The notes under the pieces are model-generated. The model was not told the origin of the DNA. It saw only the letters and a program-made list of their open reading frames with translations, and did not search any database. A DNA stretch of 64,000 nt from Butyricicoccus sp. (GTDB taxonomy: Bacteria > Bacillota > Clostridia > Oscillospirales > Butyricicoccaceae). Below, in pieces: positions 7,536-15,037 of the stretch. Made by a program: the position numbers and the translations under genes. Location of the stretch: NCBI GenBank assembly GCA_020025885.1, contig JAHHRJ010000003.1:18622-82621 (forward strand), in the 5' to 3' direction. Numbering within the stretch: the first letter of the stretch is position 1; every line of letters begins with the position of its first letter.

Positions 7536-8171
7536 ATGACGAAACAAGAGCGCGCTTTGGAGATTATTGAGCGCTTAAAAAGAGAATATCCGGATGCGAC
7601 GTGTACACTAGACTATAATGAGGCGTGGAAGCTGCTGGTCAGCCTGCGTCTTGCGGCACAGTGTACAGATGCACGTGTGAATGTTGTGGTCGAAAAGCTT
7701 TATGAAAAATTTCCGGATGTGGAAGCGTTGGCGGCAGCTGATGTAGACGAGATCGAAAAGATCGTACATCCTTGCGGTTTGGGTCCGAGTAAGGCGCGTG
7801 ATATCAGCGCGTGTATGAAGATGCTGCGGGATGAATATCATGGCGGCATTCCGCAAACCTTTGAAGAATTGCTTCGCCTGCCCGGTGTTGGCAGAAAAAG
7901 TGCAAATCTCGTGATGGGCGATGTGTTTGGAAAGCCTGCAATCGTAACAGATACACACTGTATCCGCCTTGTGAACCGCATGGGCTTGGTAGACGGGATC
8001 AAGGAGCCCAAAAAGGTGGAAATGGAGCTTTGGAAGATTATTCCGCCAGAAGAAGGCAGCGATTTCTGTCACCGATTGGTATTTCATGGGCGTGATGTAT
8101 GCAGCGCACGCAAAAAGCCAGACTGTGAAATGTGCTGTGTGCGCGATCTATGCCCACAGATCGGTGTATAA
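7536..8171 (+). CDS. nth: Endonuclease III (DNA glycosylase/AP lyase)
   Basis: A 211-residue base-excision repair enzyme that removes oxidised pyrimidines and cleaves abasic sites. The helix-hairpin-helix is LPGVGRKSANLV, with the catalytic lysine in GRKSA; the catalytic aspartate is in VTDTHCIRL; and the [4Fe-4S] loop at the C-terminus has C-x7-C-x2-C-x5-C, one residue longer in the first gap than the E. coli enzyme. I chose the second ATG (7536) because AAGAGGA is 8 nt upstream; the ATG at 7530 is too close. The downstream esterase starts 48 nt later and may be co-transcribed. Confidence 0.97.
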   Translation: MTKQERALEIIERLKREYPDATCTLDYNEAWKLLVSLRLAAQCTDARVNVVVEKLYEKFPDVEALAAADVDEIEKIVHPCGLGPSKARDISACMKMLRDEYHGGIPQTFEELLRLPGVGRKSANLVMGDVFGKPAIVTDTHCIRLVNRMGLVDGIKEPKKVEMELWKIIPPEEGSDFCHRLVFHGRDVCSARKKPDCEMCCVRDLCPQIGV

Positions 8172-8219
8172 AGAAATACCAGACTCCAAATGATAGGAAG
8201 TTGAAGGGAGGATACGCAA

Positions 8220-9254
8220 TTGGCAATCAATAAACATATGCGGGCGGCACTTCGGGTATTGTCTTATCCGGCTGCCGCAGATTTAGACAAGGTTTATAAG
8301 GTGGAGCGCGCCATATATCAATTAAAGGCACCGCCACTGTCTGCGCTTTATCGTCATTGGGATCATCAAATCGAATCTATGGATGGTACGCCGATTCGGG
8401 TACGTATCTATGCGCCCAAGCAACAGACAGATAACCGTCTGTTGTTGTTTTTTCACGGCGGCGGTTGGGTGCTCGAAAATGTGGATACCTATAATCAGGT
8501 GTGTAAGGCGCTCACAAAGGCGACGGGATGCCGCGTGATTTCGGTGGAATATCGCCGTGCGCCAGAGCATCCGTTCCCGATGGGATTGGAAGACTGCTAT
8601 GCAGCAGCCAAAGCCATCTATGGAGCAGGGGAACAGCTGGGCACGCATGGTGCAGAGGATATCATATTGATCGGAGACAGCGCAGGTGCGAACCTTGCAG
8701 CGGCGGTGTCACTTTTGGCGCGAGATCGCGGAGAGTTTGAGGTCACACAGCAGATCCTGATTTATCCGGCAACAGCAGCAGACCATTCGGAAACTTCGCC
8801 CTTTCCCTCAGTGCATGAGAATGGGGAAGGGTATTTGCTGACCGCATACCGTGTAGAACAGTTTATGCGTCTTTATGCCGGAATGGATGACTCAGCATAT
8901 CAAAATCCATACTTTGCACCACTTTTGATGAAAGATTTAAGCAGACAGCCGCGCACACTGCTCATTACAGCAGAATATGATCCATTGCGCGATGAAGGGG
9001 AGGCGTATGCAAAGGCGCTTGCAGATGCAGGCAATGTGGTACGGTGTGTGAGAATGGCGGATGCATTGCATGGCTTTATTTCGCTGCCGTCCCACTTTGT
9101 GCATGTGCAGCGTACACATGCGCTGATTCGAGAATTTTTGGGAGATGAAATTAAATGCGCAGACAGCACAAACCAGAATGGTACCGCCTCGACAATGCGG
9201 CGAAAATTTTCCCGCCGACGGTTCACGGAGCGGATACCGCAGTCTTCCGACTGA
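8220..9254 (+). CDS. Alpha/beta hydrolase, hormone-sensitive-lipase family
   Basis: A 344-residue serine esterase. The oxyanion-hole motif HGGG is at 79-82, the nucleophile elbow GDSAG at 152-156 (S154), the acidic residue is in EYDPLRDEG and the catalytic histidine in ALHGF, so the triad is complete. It should hydrolyse short acyl esters in the cytoplasm; the true substrate is unknown. Translation starts at TTG (8220) behind GGGAGGA; no better ATG fits. Its last 100 nt overlap the start of the next gene in a different frame, so the last ~30 basic residues may be a late read-through extension of the fold. Confidence 0.88.
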   Translation: MAINKHMRAALRVLSYPAAADLDKVYKVERAIYQLKAPPLSALYRHWDHQIESMDGTPIRVRIYAPKQQTDNRLLLFFHGGGWVLENVDTYNQVCKALTKATGCRVISVEYRRAPEHPFPMGLEDCYAAAKAIYGAGEQLGTHGAEDIILIGDSAGANLAAAVSLLARDRGEFEVTQQILIYPATAADHSETSPFPSVHENGEGYLLTAYRVEQFMRLYAGMDDSAYQNPYFAPLLMKDLSRQPRTLLITAEYDPLRDEGEAYAKALADAGNVVRCVRMADALHGFISLPSHFVHVQRTHALIREFLGDEIKCADSTNQNGTASTMRRKFSRRRFTERIPQSSD

Positions 9255-10408
9255 CCTGCGAATTAAATGAACCAGTAAACCCAGAGATTTTGCAGCATGC
9301 GCTTGATCGGATGGTGACACAATATCCCAACCTATCCACCGTGCTGCGGCGTGGCGTATTCTGGTACTATTTGGAGCGGACAAGTCGCCACGTGAGAGTC
9401 GTTCCAGAGCATACACCGCCTTGCGCACAGCTCTATCAAGATAGCCGTTCTTCTCTGTTTGAAGTCAGCTATTGGAAAAATAAAATCAACTTTGATGTGT
9501 TCCATGTGGTTGCAGATGGTGCAGGTGCAATTGAAATGCTGCAAACATTGGTAACGGAATATGTCTCAGAGGCATATAAGATCGAGACCGAACGCAAACC
9601 CAAGGCTGCACTGGATGAGCGGATGGAGGATGGTTTCCAAAAGTACTATAAAACAGAGACGAACAGTACAGGGACAGCACAGAAAATACGCGCCTATCGC
9701 CTGCCGCATCGGGGGAAAGAGCTGGCAGTTTTTGAGGGTGTATGTGATGTAAAAGATGTGTTGCTGGTCGCGCATGAGTACCAGACTACGCTTACGGTCT
9801 ATCTTGCAGCGGTATTGTTTCAGGCAATCCATGGCGGTATGTATGTGCGTGATCGGAAAAAGCCAGTCGTTTTAACCGTACCAGTTGATCTGCGCAGTTA
9901 TTTTCCGTCCCATACGACCAGAAATTTCTTTAGCATTATCCGTGCATCCTATGATTTTGGCACACGAGCGGGTTCCTTTGAGGATATCATAGAGCAGACA
10001 GCAGCAGCGTTTAAGCGCGAACTGACCGCAGAAAATCTTGCGGCGCGTCTCAACGCTTTGGCTTCCTTGGAGCACAATTTTTTATTGCGCCCGATCCCAT
10101 TATTTATTAAATATCCGGCACTGTTTATTTCGGGTAAGCTCTCAGACTTTGGCGAAACAGCCGTGCTTTCCAATATTGGGCGTTTCCAGCTTCCAGAAGA
10201 GATGCAGCCCTATGTAAAGGGATTTGGTGTATTTGTTGGTACAGATGCCTTACAGCTGTGCACATGCAGTTACAATGGAAAATTGCATTTGGGCTTTACC
10301 ACGACCATGCGAGATCCAGCTGTCATCCGACGTTTTTGCAATCGTTTGACATCTGATGGCATTCAGCTGGAAATTCGCAGCAATACCATGTATGGGGAGG
10401 AAAAGTAA
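9155..10408 (+). CDS. Condensation-domain-like acyltransferase (alcohol acetyltransferase type)
   Basis: A 417-residue protein of the CoA-dependent acyltransferase/condensation fold. The HxxxDG active-site motif is at 117-122 (H117, D121, G122). The second half contains the typical VPVDLRSYFP segment and a late GFGVFVGTDALQLCTCSYNGKLHLGFTTT floor loop. Relatives are annotated as alcohol acetyltransferases or PapA5-like enzymes that esterify lipid alcohols. The start lies 100 nt inside the esterase gene and the stop directly abuts the next start, a compact three-gene unit in which an esterase, an acyltransferase and a membrane protein probably act on one ester or lipid product. Confidence 0.8.
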   Translation: MRRQHKPEWYRLDNAAKIFPPTVHGADTAVFRLTCELNEPVNPEILQHALDRMVTQYPNLSTVLRRGVFWYYLERTSRHVRVVPEHTPPCAQLYQDSRSSLFEVSYWKNKINFDVFHVVADGAGAIEMLQTLVTEYVSEAYKIETERKPKAALDERMEDGFQKYYKTETNSTGTAQKIRAYRLPHRGKELAVFEGVCDVKDVLLVAHEYQTTLTVYLAAVLFQAIHGGMYVRDRKKPVVLTVPVDLRSYFPSHTTRNFFSIIRASYDFGTRAGSFEDIIEQTAAAFKRELTAENLAARLNALASLEHNFLLRPIPLFIKYPALFISGKLSDFGETAVLSNIGRFQLPEEMQPYVKGFGVFVGTDALQLCTCSYNGKLHLGFTTTMRDPAVIRRFCNRLTSDGIQLEIRSNTMYGEEK

Positions 10409-11077
10409 ATGCAGTATTGTTCGTTGTGTCAGGTGAAAGTCGCTGGCAATAAGCGGTGCTGTCCGCTATGCGAGGGGGAACTGCTTGGAACACCAGAACC
10501 GGAAACTGAAATTTTTCCGCGCGTGATCCCACCCCATAAGCTCGCACGCATTGCGCGGCGTATTATTACACTTTGCCTGTTGATTGTCGTGCTGAGCTGT
10601 GTGCAAGTGGAAAGTGTATGGCATCCGGTGAGCAATTGGCCGCTCATTGTAATCGCAGCCGTCACCTGCCTGTGGCTGTCTGTCATGCTCGGTATTTCTA
10701 GACGGCGCGTTTTGATGCAGAATTTAACGGCACAGGCAATCTTGTTTTCCGTTCTGGCGGTCTTATGGGACCGTGGGACAGGATGGCGTGGATGGTCGAT
10801 CGAGTGGGTCATTCCCATTCTGTGTATCTCGGCACTTGGCGCACTGTTGCTGCTCAAAGTGATTTTGCGTGTGCCAATGGTGGAAGCGGTGGCATGGATC
10901 GGAACGCTCTCCGTGCTCGGATGGATTGTTCCGCTGCTTCTGCTGCTGTTTCATGATTTGCGCGTTGTACTGCCAAGCATTTTGTGCTCAGTGCTATCCT
11001 TTATTATAGTTGTCGTGCTCGTGATTTTCTTTCATCGGTATATGCAGGAGGAAGCGGCACGCAGATTCCATCTATAA
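10409..11077 (+). CDS. Zinc-ribbon membrane protein (DUF6320-like)
   Basis: A 222-residue protein with an N-terminal zinc ribbon (CSLC at 4-7 and CPLC at 18-21) followed by six hydrophobic segments between about residues 50 and 215, ending in a basic tail. It resembles the DUF6320 proteins that I associate with esterase/acyltransferase gene pairs in Clostridia; this family name is from memory. The start codon follows the upstream stop without a gap and GGGGAGG lies inside the preceding codons. No transport or catalytic motif is visible; a scaffold or partner of the acyltransferase at the membrane is possible. Confidence 0.75.
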   Translation: MQYCSLCQVKVAGNKRCCPLCEGELLGTPEPETEIFPRVIPPHKLARIARRIITLCLLIVVLSCVQVESVWHPVSNWPLIVIAAVTCLWLSVMLGISRRRVLMQNLTAQAILFSVLAVLWDRGTGWRGWSIEWVIPILCISALGALLLLKVILRVPMVEAVAWIGTLSVLGWIVPLLLLLFHDLRVVLPSILCSVLSFIIVVVLVIFFHRYMQEEAARRFHL

Positions 11078-11084
11078 AGAAAAG

Positions 11085-11113
11085 AATCGTATCAAAAACG
11101 ATACGATTTTTTT
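11085..11113. terminator. Bidirectional terminator between the esterase cluster and the Crp/Fnr gene
   Basis: Stem AATCGTATC / GATACGATT with a T-run on the plus strand and A-rich sequence on the other side. It separates two convergent units. Confidence 0.85.
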
Positions 11114-11125
11114 CTTGGAAATGCA

Positions 11126-11800
11126 TTATACTTCGGCTTCGGATAATTCCTGATAGAGCATCCCTTTATCTAAAATCCGGATTCCGCCGCGTGATACCTC
11201 GATACTGCCCGTTTGGGAAAGCTGTTTGAGAATACGGCTGACGGCTTCGCGTGCAGAGCCAATGGCGCGTGCAAGTTGTTCCTGCGTTAAGGAAAGCGTA
11301 CTGTTTCCACTGCTTGCAGACTCGTCAATGAGAAAAGCGGAAACGCGCTGGCGCAGGGTCATAAAGAACATGCGCTCTACTGCTTGAATCAAGTCGGAAA
11401 GGCGTTCTGTACTGCTGCGATAAACAAAATTTTCCACATATAAATTCTCATCCACGAGCTGTGCGAAAGTAGAAGCTGGAATAATGAAGAGGTCACAGTC
11501 TGTCTCTGCATCAATCTGTACATCGAATGTCATAGCAGAAAGTACGCAGGAAGCCGAGAGCACGCAAGTTTCACCTGCACGCAGACGATAGATGGTCGCT
11601 TCTCGTCCGTCTGCACTGAGTAAATAGACACGCAAGATGCCCTGTACAACAAATAAAGGTCCAATACAGCTGCAACTTCCTGTTTTTACAGCTTCCCCCG
11701 CGGAAAAATGGGCGGTATGCGCGCGTTCAAGCAACAAATTCTTCTGGTCGTCAGATAGATGTGGCCAAAACGATTGTGCTTCAAGTAGTGTGGTCTCCAA
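11126..11800 (-). CDS. Crp/Fnr family transcriptional regulator
   Basis: A 224-residue regulator. Residues about 25-120 form the cyclic-nucleotide-binding beta roll (VVQGILRVYLLSADGREATIYRLRAGE), then a long dimerisation helix, and a C-terminal winged helix with recognition segment LTQEQLARAIGSAREAVSRILKQLSQTG (about 170-197). Cysteines are present in the N-terminal part (CSC at 43-45, and in the ETCVLSASCVLS segment) but not in the classical FNR spacing, so oxygen or redox sensing is possible but unproven. Target genes cannot be told from the window. The upstream region carries MITE remnants, so its control may have been altered by insertion. Confidence 0.92.
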   Translation of the reverse strand: METTLLEAQSFWPHLSDDQKNLLLERAHTAHFSAGEAVKTGSCSCIGPLFVVQGILRVYLLSADGREATIYRLRAGETCVLSASCVLSAMTFDVQIDAETDCDLFIIPASTFAQLVDENLYVENFVYRSSTERLSDLIQAVERMFFMTLRQRVSAFLIDESASSGNSTLSLTQEQLARAIGSAREAVSRILKQLSQTGSIEVSRGGIRILDKGMLYQELSEAEV

Positions 11801-11830
11801 AAAGCCACCTTCTTTCTATGTTTTTTCTAG

Positions 11831-11934
11831 GGCATACCGCATAATTCAGCAAGAGTGATTTTCGCAAAGCGCCGCAGATGACATTGTGCGGTGTTGCCCC
11901 AGGAATACCGTATCATTCAGTGTACGGTACTGCC
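11831..11934. mobile_element. Internally deleted MITE-like element, family M2 (copy a) plus a second degraded end
   Basis: 11831-11898 starts GGCATACCGCATAATTC and ends TGTGCGGTGTTGCC. It matches the two ends of the 160-bp M2 elements but lacks their middle. It is flanked by CTAG and CCAG. Immediately after it, AATACCGTATCATTCAG resembles another M2 end. It sits just upstream of the Crp/Fnr gene. Confidence 0.65.
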
Positions 11935-12312
11935 ACTATTGTACACGTATCCTGCATATTTTGCAAGAATACAAAAATGATCCGCTTTTATATGAAATGG
12001 AAAGAGGCAAGTACCATTTTCTAAAAATTGAATAGAAACGCAGAGATTGCAAGGTAAAAAACAATGGCAATGAGAGCTGGTTTTTCTGAATACAACAAGA
12101 TTTTATGTATTAGCAAATAAAAATTTGTTTGCTTTGTTTTGCAAAGGGGCATTTTCTTAAAAGGGGAAATGCGGTATAATAACGACAAGTGGTTGCTGCG
12201 CCCCGGTGCAAATACCGCAGATAAGAATTGGAATTTAATTTTTTGTACATGAGATATCCGATTGGAGCAGTTCAGTCGGTTTCAATTGACACAGGAAGCG
12301 AGAGGAAAATCT
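11935..12312 (+). promoter_or_regulatory. AT-rich upstream region of ddh with a probable promoter
   Basis: About 380 nt without a credible gene. A TATAAT hexamer at 12175-12180 with a weak TTTTCT 17 nt upstream (12152-12157) is the likely ddh promoter. TGCGGTA and TACCGCA form an inverted pair around the transcription start region. I see no lysine riboswitch core, although the downstream gene is in lysine synthesis. Confidence 0.5.
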
Positions 12313-13299
12313 ATGGGTATTAGAATTGGTATTTTAGGATATGGCAATCTGGGTCGTGGCGTAGAAGCAGCGATTGCACAGAACGCAGACATGGAACTCG
12401 TTGGTGTATTCACCCGCCGCGATCCGGCTTCGGTCAAGATTGCGACCAAGGGTGTATCGGTGTATCATACAGATGATGCGGAAAAAATGACAGATAAGAT
12501 TGATGTTATGGTGATCTGCGGCGGCAGTGCAACCGATCTTCCACATCTGACCCCGAAGTATGCAGAGCTGTTTAATGTTGTGGATAGCTTTGATACCCAT
12601 GCAAATATCCCGACCCATTTTGCAGCAGTCGATACTGCGGCAAAGAAGGGCGGCAAGATCGGTCTGATCTCTTGCGGCTGGGATCCTGGTATGTTCTCCC
12701 TGAACCGTGTCTATGCAAATGCGATCCTGCCGCAGGGTAAGGATTATACCTTCTGGGGACGCGGTGTAAGTCAGGGTCACTCAGATGCGATCCGCCGGAT
12801 TGCAGGTGTTGTGGATGCACGCCAGTATACTTGCCCCGTAGAGAGCGCAGTTGTATCTGTACGCGCAGGTGAGAATCCGGAGTTGACCACGCGCCAGAAG
12901 CACACCAGAGAGTGCTTTGTTGTGGCAGAGGAAGGCGCAGACCGCGAGCACATTGCACAAGAGATCAAGAACATGCCGAACTACTTTGCAGATTACGACA
13001 CCACCGTACACTTTATCTCTAAGGAAGAGCTGGATCGTGATCACGCAGGTCTGCCGCATGGCGGTTTTGTGATCCGTGCAGGAAAGACTGGATTTTCTGA
13101 GGAGAACCAGCATATTATTGAGTATAGTTTGAAGCTGGACTCCAATCCGGAGTTTACAGGTTCCGTTCTGGTCGCTTGTGCACGTGCTGCATATCGCATG
13201 AATCAGGAAGGTCAGTCCGGCGGCAAGACCATGCTGGATATTGCACCAGCATATCTGTGTGCACAGTCTGGCGAAGAGCTGCGCGCGCATATGCTCTAA
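12313..13299 (+). CDS. ddh: meso-Diaminopimelate D-dehydrogenase
   Basis: A 328-residue NADPH enzyme that makes meso-diaminopimelate from tetrahydrodipicolinate in one step, supplying lysine and the peptidoglycan cross-link residue. The N-terminus has the Rossmann motif GILGYGNLGRG; the substrate-domain segments GLISCGWDPGMFSLNR and GRGVSQGHSDAIRRI are characteristic of this enzyme and not of oxidoreductases in general. The ATG at 12313 follows GAGAGG; an open frame starting at 12262 has no site. It is a single-gene unit ending in a strong terminator. It bypasses the longer acetylated or aminotransferase routes. Confidence 0.96.
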   Translation: MGIRIGILGYGNLGRGVEAAIAQNADMELVGVFTRRDPASVKIATKGVSVYHTDDAEKMTDKIDVMVICGGSATDLPHLTPKYAELFNVVDSFDTHANIPTHFAAVDTAAKKGGKIGLISCGWDPGMFSLNRVYANAILPQGKDYTFWGRGVSQGHSDAIRRIAGVVDARQYTCPVESAVVSVRAGENPELTTRQKHTRECFVVAEEGADREHIAQEIKNMPNYFADYDTTVHFISKEELDRDHAGLPHGGFVIRAGKTGFSEENQHIIEYSLKLDSNPEFTGSVLVACARAAYRMNQEGQSGGKTMLDIAPAYLCAQSGEELRAHML

Positions 13300-13313
13300 G
13301 AAATTGAAAACGC

Positions 13314-13344
13314 AAAACCGGCATAGAATATCTATGCCGGTTTT
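13314..13344 (+). terminator. ddh terminator
   Basis: Stem AAAACCGGCATAG / CTATGCCGGTTTT with a 5-nt loop. Repeat element B begins at the next base. Confidence 0.92.
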
Positions 13345-13552
13345 GAGGCTGTCAAAGAACTTTGACAGCCTTTCCAGGGGAACCCAGTCCCCCTAGATAC
13401 AGAGCCAGTTCTGGTAGAAACCGGCTCTGATACCCCCGGTTTCGCGCACGTTTGCGCGGGTCGCGGGCAAAATCCAAGGCGCATGTCCTTGGATTTTGAA
13501 AATTTAAGGTCGCTTCGCTCCAAAATAAAAAGAGCGCAGTGACTTTTTTGAC
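13345..13552 (+). repeat. Terminator-associated multi-hairpin repeat, copy B
   Basis: Same element as copy A, with the same hairpin order. The first hairpin is GGCTGTCAAAG/CTTTGACAGCC, so the pairs that differ from copy A have changed on both sides. The right end ACTTTTTTGACACACTG runs into the remnant of tnpB. It starts directly behind the ddh terminator. Confidence 0.9.
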
Positions 13553-13746
13553 ACACTGGGTTTTACCAAGTCATAGACCGTTTCTATCCATCCAGTCAAC
13601 TTTGTTCTGTATGTGGTACACAGTGGTCAGGGGTAAAGGATTTGGCTGTACGTCAGTGGATTTGTCCTGGTTGTGAGACTGTTCACAATAGAGACCACAA
13701 TGCTGCAAAGAATATCTTAAACGAAGGACTGCGCCAACTGGCGTAG
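13552..13746 (+). pseudogene. 3' remnant of tnpB, IS200/IS605-type RNA-guided nuclease
   Basis: The frame is open from 13552 to the stop TAG at 13744-13746 and gives the last ~64 residues of TnpB. RFYPSSQLCSVCG and CPGC form the CxxC...CxxC zinc ribbon, and NRDHNAAKNILNEGLRQ carries the third RuvC aspartate. There is no start codon and the first two RuvC motifs are missing, cut off exactly where repeat B ends. It cannot encode an active protein. IS605-type sequence continues downstream as the element's right end. Confidence 0.92.
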
Positions 13747-13873
13747 ACGTAAATATGGTAGGGTGGGACACGCCCGAACCAATACGCTCAGGGAGACCAT
13801 GTAAGACCTCGCACGGTGCAGGCTACGGTCAGCGAACTGAGAATCCCCTGTCTTTAAACATGGGGAGTGTCAA
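13747..13873 (+). mobile_element. IS200/IS605-type right end with possible omega-RNA 3' part
   Basis: Directly behind the tnpB stop lies about 125 nt that ends in the hairpin CCCC-TGTCTTTAAACA-TGGGG and GAGTGTCAA, a typical right-end structure. The same end occurs at 63949-64000 (reverse), and its last part at 45712-45734. In this class the guide (omega/re) RNA spans the tnpB 3' end and stops at the right end, so an RNA could still be encoded here; a promoter was not identified. Confidence 0.75.
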
Positions 13874-13904
13874 CTGTTATACGACTGAAAGGAGAAATGT
13901 GGAT

Positions 13905-14777
13905 ATGTCAGCAATTGGAAGAAATGACCCTTGCTGGTGTGGAAGTGGGAAGAAATATAAGAAATGCCATGCAGACTTTGATGAAAAATTATCTGCGCTG
14001 TCTGTGGCAGGGCATGTAATTCCATCCCGTAAGATGATCAAAACACCAGAACAGATTGAAGGCATTCGCAAGAGTGCAAAGGTCAATATTGCAGTGCTCG
14101 ACTATGTAGCAGAGCATATTCGTGCAGGTGTGTCTACGGCTGAAATTGATCGCTGGGTGCATGAGGAGACCTTGCGCATGGGCGGTATTCCGGCACCACT
14201 TGGATTTGAGGGCTTCCCGAACAGCGTGTGTACATCGGTAAACAATGAGGTTTGTCATGGTATCCCATCAGAGGACATGATCCTGCAAGAGGGCGATATC
14301 ATCAATGTGGATGTATCTACGATTGTAGACGGATTCTTTTCTGATTCCTCCCGTATGTTCTGCATTGGCAAGGTACTGCCAGAGTGGGAAAAGCTCGTGC
14401 GCGTGACCAAGGAATGCGTAGAAAAGGGGCTGGAACAGGTAAAGCCTTGGGGATTTCTCGGCGATATCGGACAGGCAATCAACGACCATGCAAAGGCAAA
14501 TGGGTATTCTGTGGTGCGTGAGATCGGCGGACATGGCGTTGGACTGGAATTCCATGAGGAGCCGTGGGTCAGCCACGTTGCAGAAGCAGGAACGGGTATG
14601 GTCATGGCGCCTGGTATGGTGTTTACCATCGAGCCAATGGTAAACATGGGTGCACCTGATATTTTCCAAGATGCAGACAATGGTTGGACGATCTACACAA
14701 ATGATGATAAGCCTTCTGCACAGTGGGAGATTCAGGTTCTTGTCACAGAGACCGGACATGAGGTCATCTCTTATTAA
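13905..14777 (+). CDS. map: Type I methionine aminopeptidase with N-terminal SEC-C zinc motif
   Basis: A 290-residue dinuclear-metal enzyme that removes the initiator methionine. The first 20 residues are a SEC-C zinc motif (GRNDPCWCGSGKKYKKCH), which may dock the enzyme to the ribosome. The catalytic core has the five metal ligands in order: D in NVDVSTIVDG, D in FSDSS, H in GGHGVG, E in FTIEPM and E in QWEIQ. The ATG at 13905 follows AAAGGAG; the open frame upstream runs through IS605 sequence and is not used. The stop TAA is part of the TTAA target site of a MITE-like element. Confidence 0.96.
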   Translation: MSAIGRNDPCWCGSGKKYKKCHADFDEKLSALSVAGHVIPSRKMIKTPEQIEGIRKSAKVNIAVLDYVAEHIRAGVSTAEIDRWVHEETLRMGGIPAPLGFEGFPNSVCTSVNNEVCHGIPSEDMILQEGDIINVDVSTIVDGFFSDSSRMFCIGKVLPEWEKLVRVTKECVEKGLEQVKPWGFLGDIGQAINDHAKANGYSVVREIGGHGVGLEFHEEPWVSHVAEAGTGMVMAPGMVFTIEPMVNMGAPDIFQDADNGWTIYTNDDKPSAQWEIQVLVTETGHEVISY

Positions 14778-14937
14778 GGCAACACCGCACAATGTCATCT
14801 GCGGCGCTTTGCGAAAATTTCGCGCCATAAATTCGTTGTGAATCCTTGAAATCCACCAAGGATTCCTGCGGATTCACGCCTTTTTCTGACGAGAAATTTT
14901 TCAGAAAATCGCTCTTGCTGAATGATGCGGTATTGCC
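14778..14937. mobile_element. MITE-like element, family M2 (copy b, 160 bp, complete)
   Basis: Begins GGCAACACCGCACAATG and ends GAATGATGCGGTATTGCC; the ends form an imperfect terminal inverted repeat. It is flanked by TTAA on both sides (14774-14777 and 14938-14941), a 4-bp target duplication. It has no open reading frame of note. The left TTAA contains the map stop codon. Confidence 0.85.
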
Positions 14938-14970
14938 TTAAGGATATTTTCCATCGTGATAATACAACAA

Positions 14971-15012
14971 AACCGCGCAGTTACAGTTTTTTCTGTGACT
15001 GCGCGGTTTTTC
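14971..15012. terminator. Bidirectional terminator between map and rbsB
   Basis: Stem AACCGCGCAGTTACAG / CTGTGACTGCGCGGTT (one G-T pair) with loop T6 and a T-run after it. It serves the minus-strand rbs operon and probably map. Confidence 0.88.
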
Positions 15013-15037
15013 TTTGAATTGGTGGTGTGACCGAAAT

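Noticed and set aside
12140..12312. Lysine riboswitch before ddh
   Set aside because: The gene is in lysine synthesis, but the conserved riboswitch core is not visible in the leader.
13755..13904. Extended N-terminus of methionine aminopeptidase
   Set aside because: The extra 50 codons read IS605 right-end sequence, and the good ribosome site lies just before 13905.
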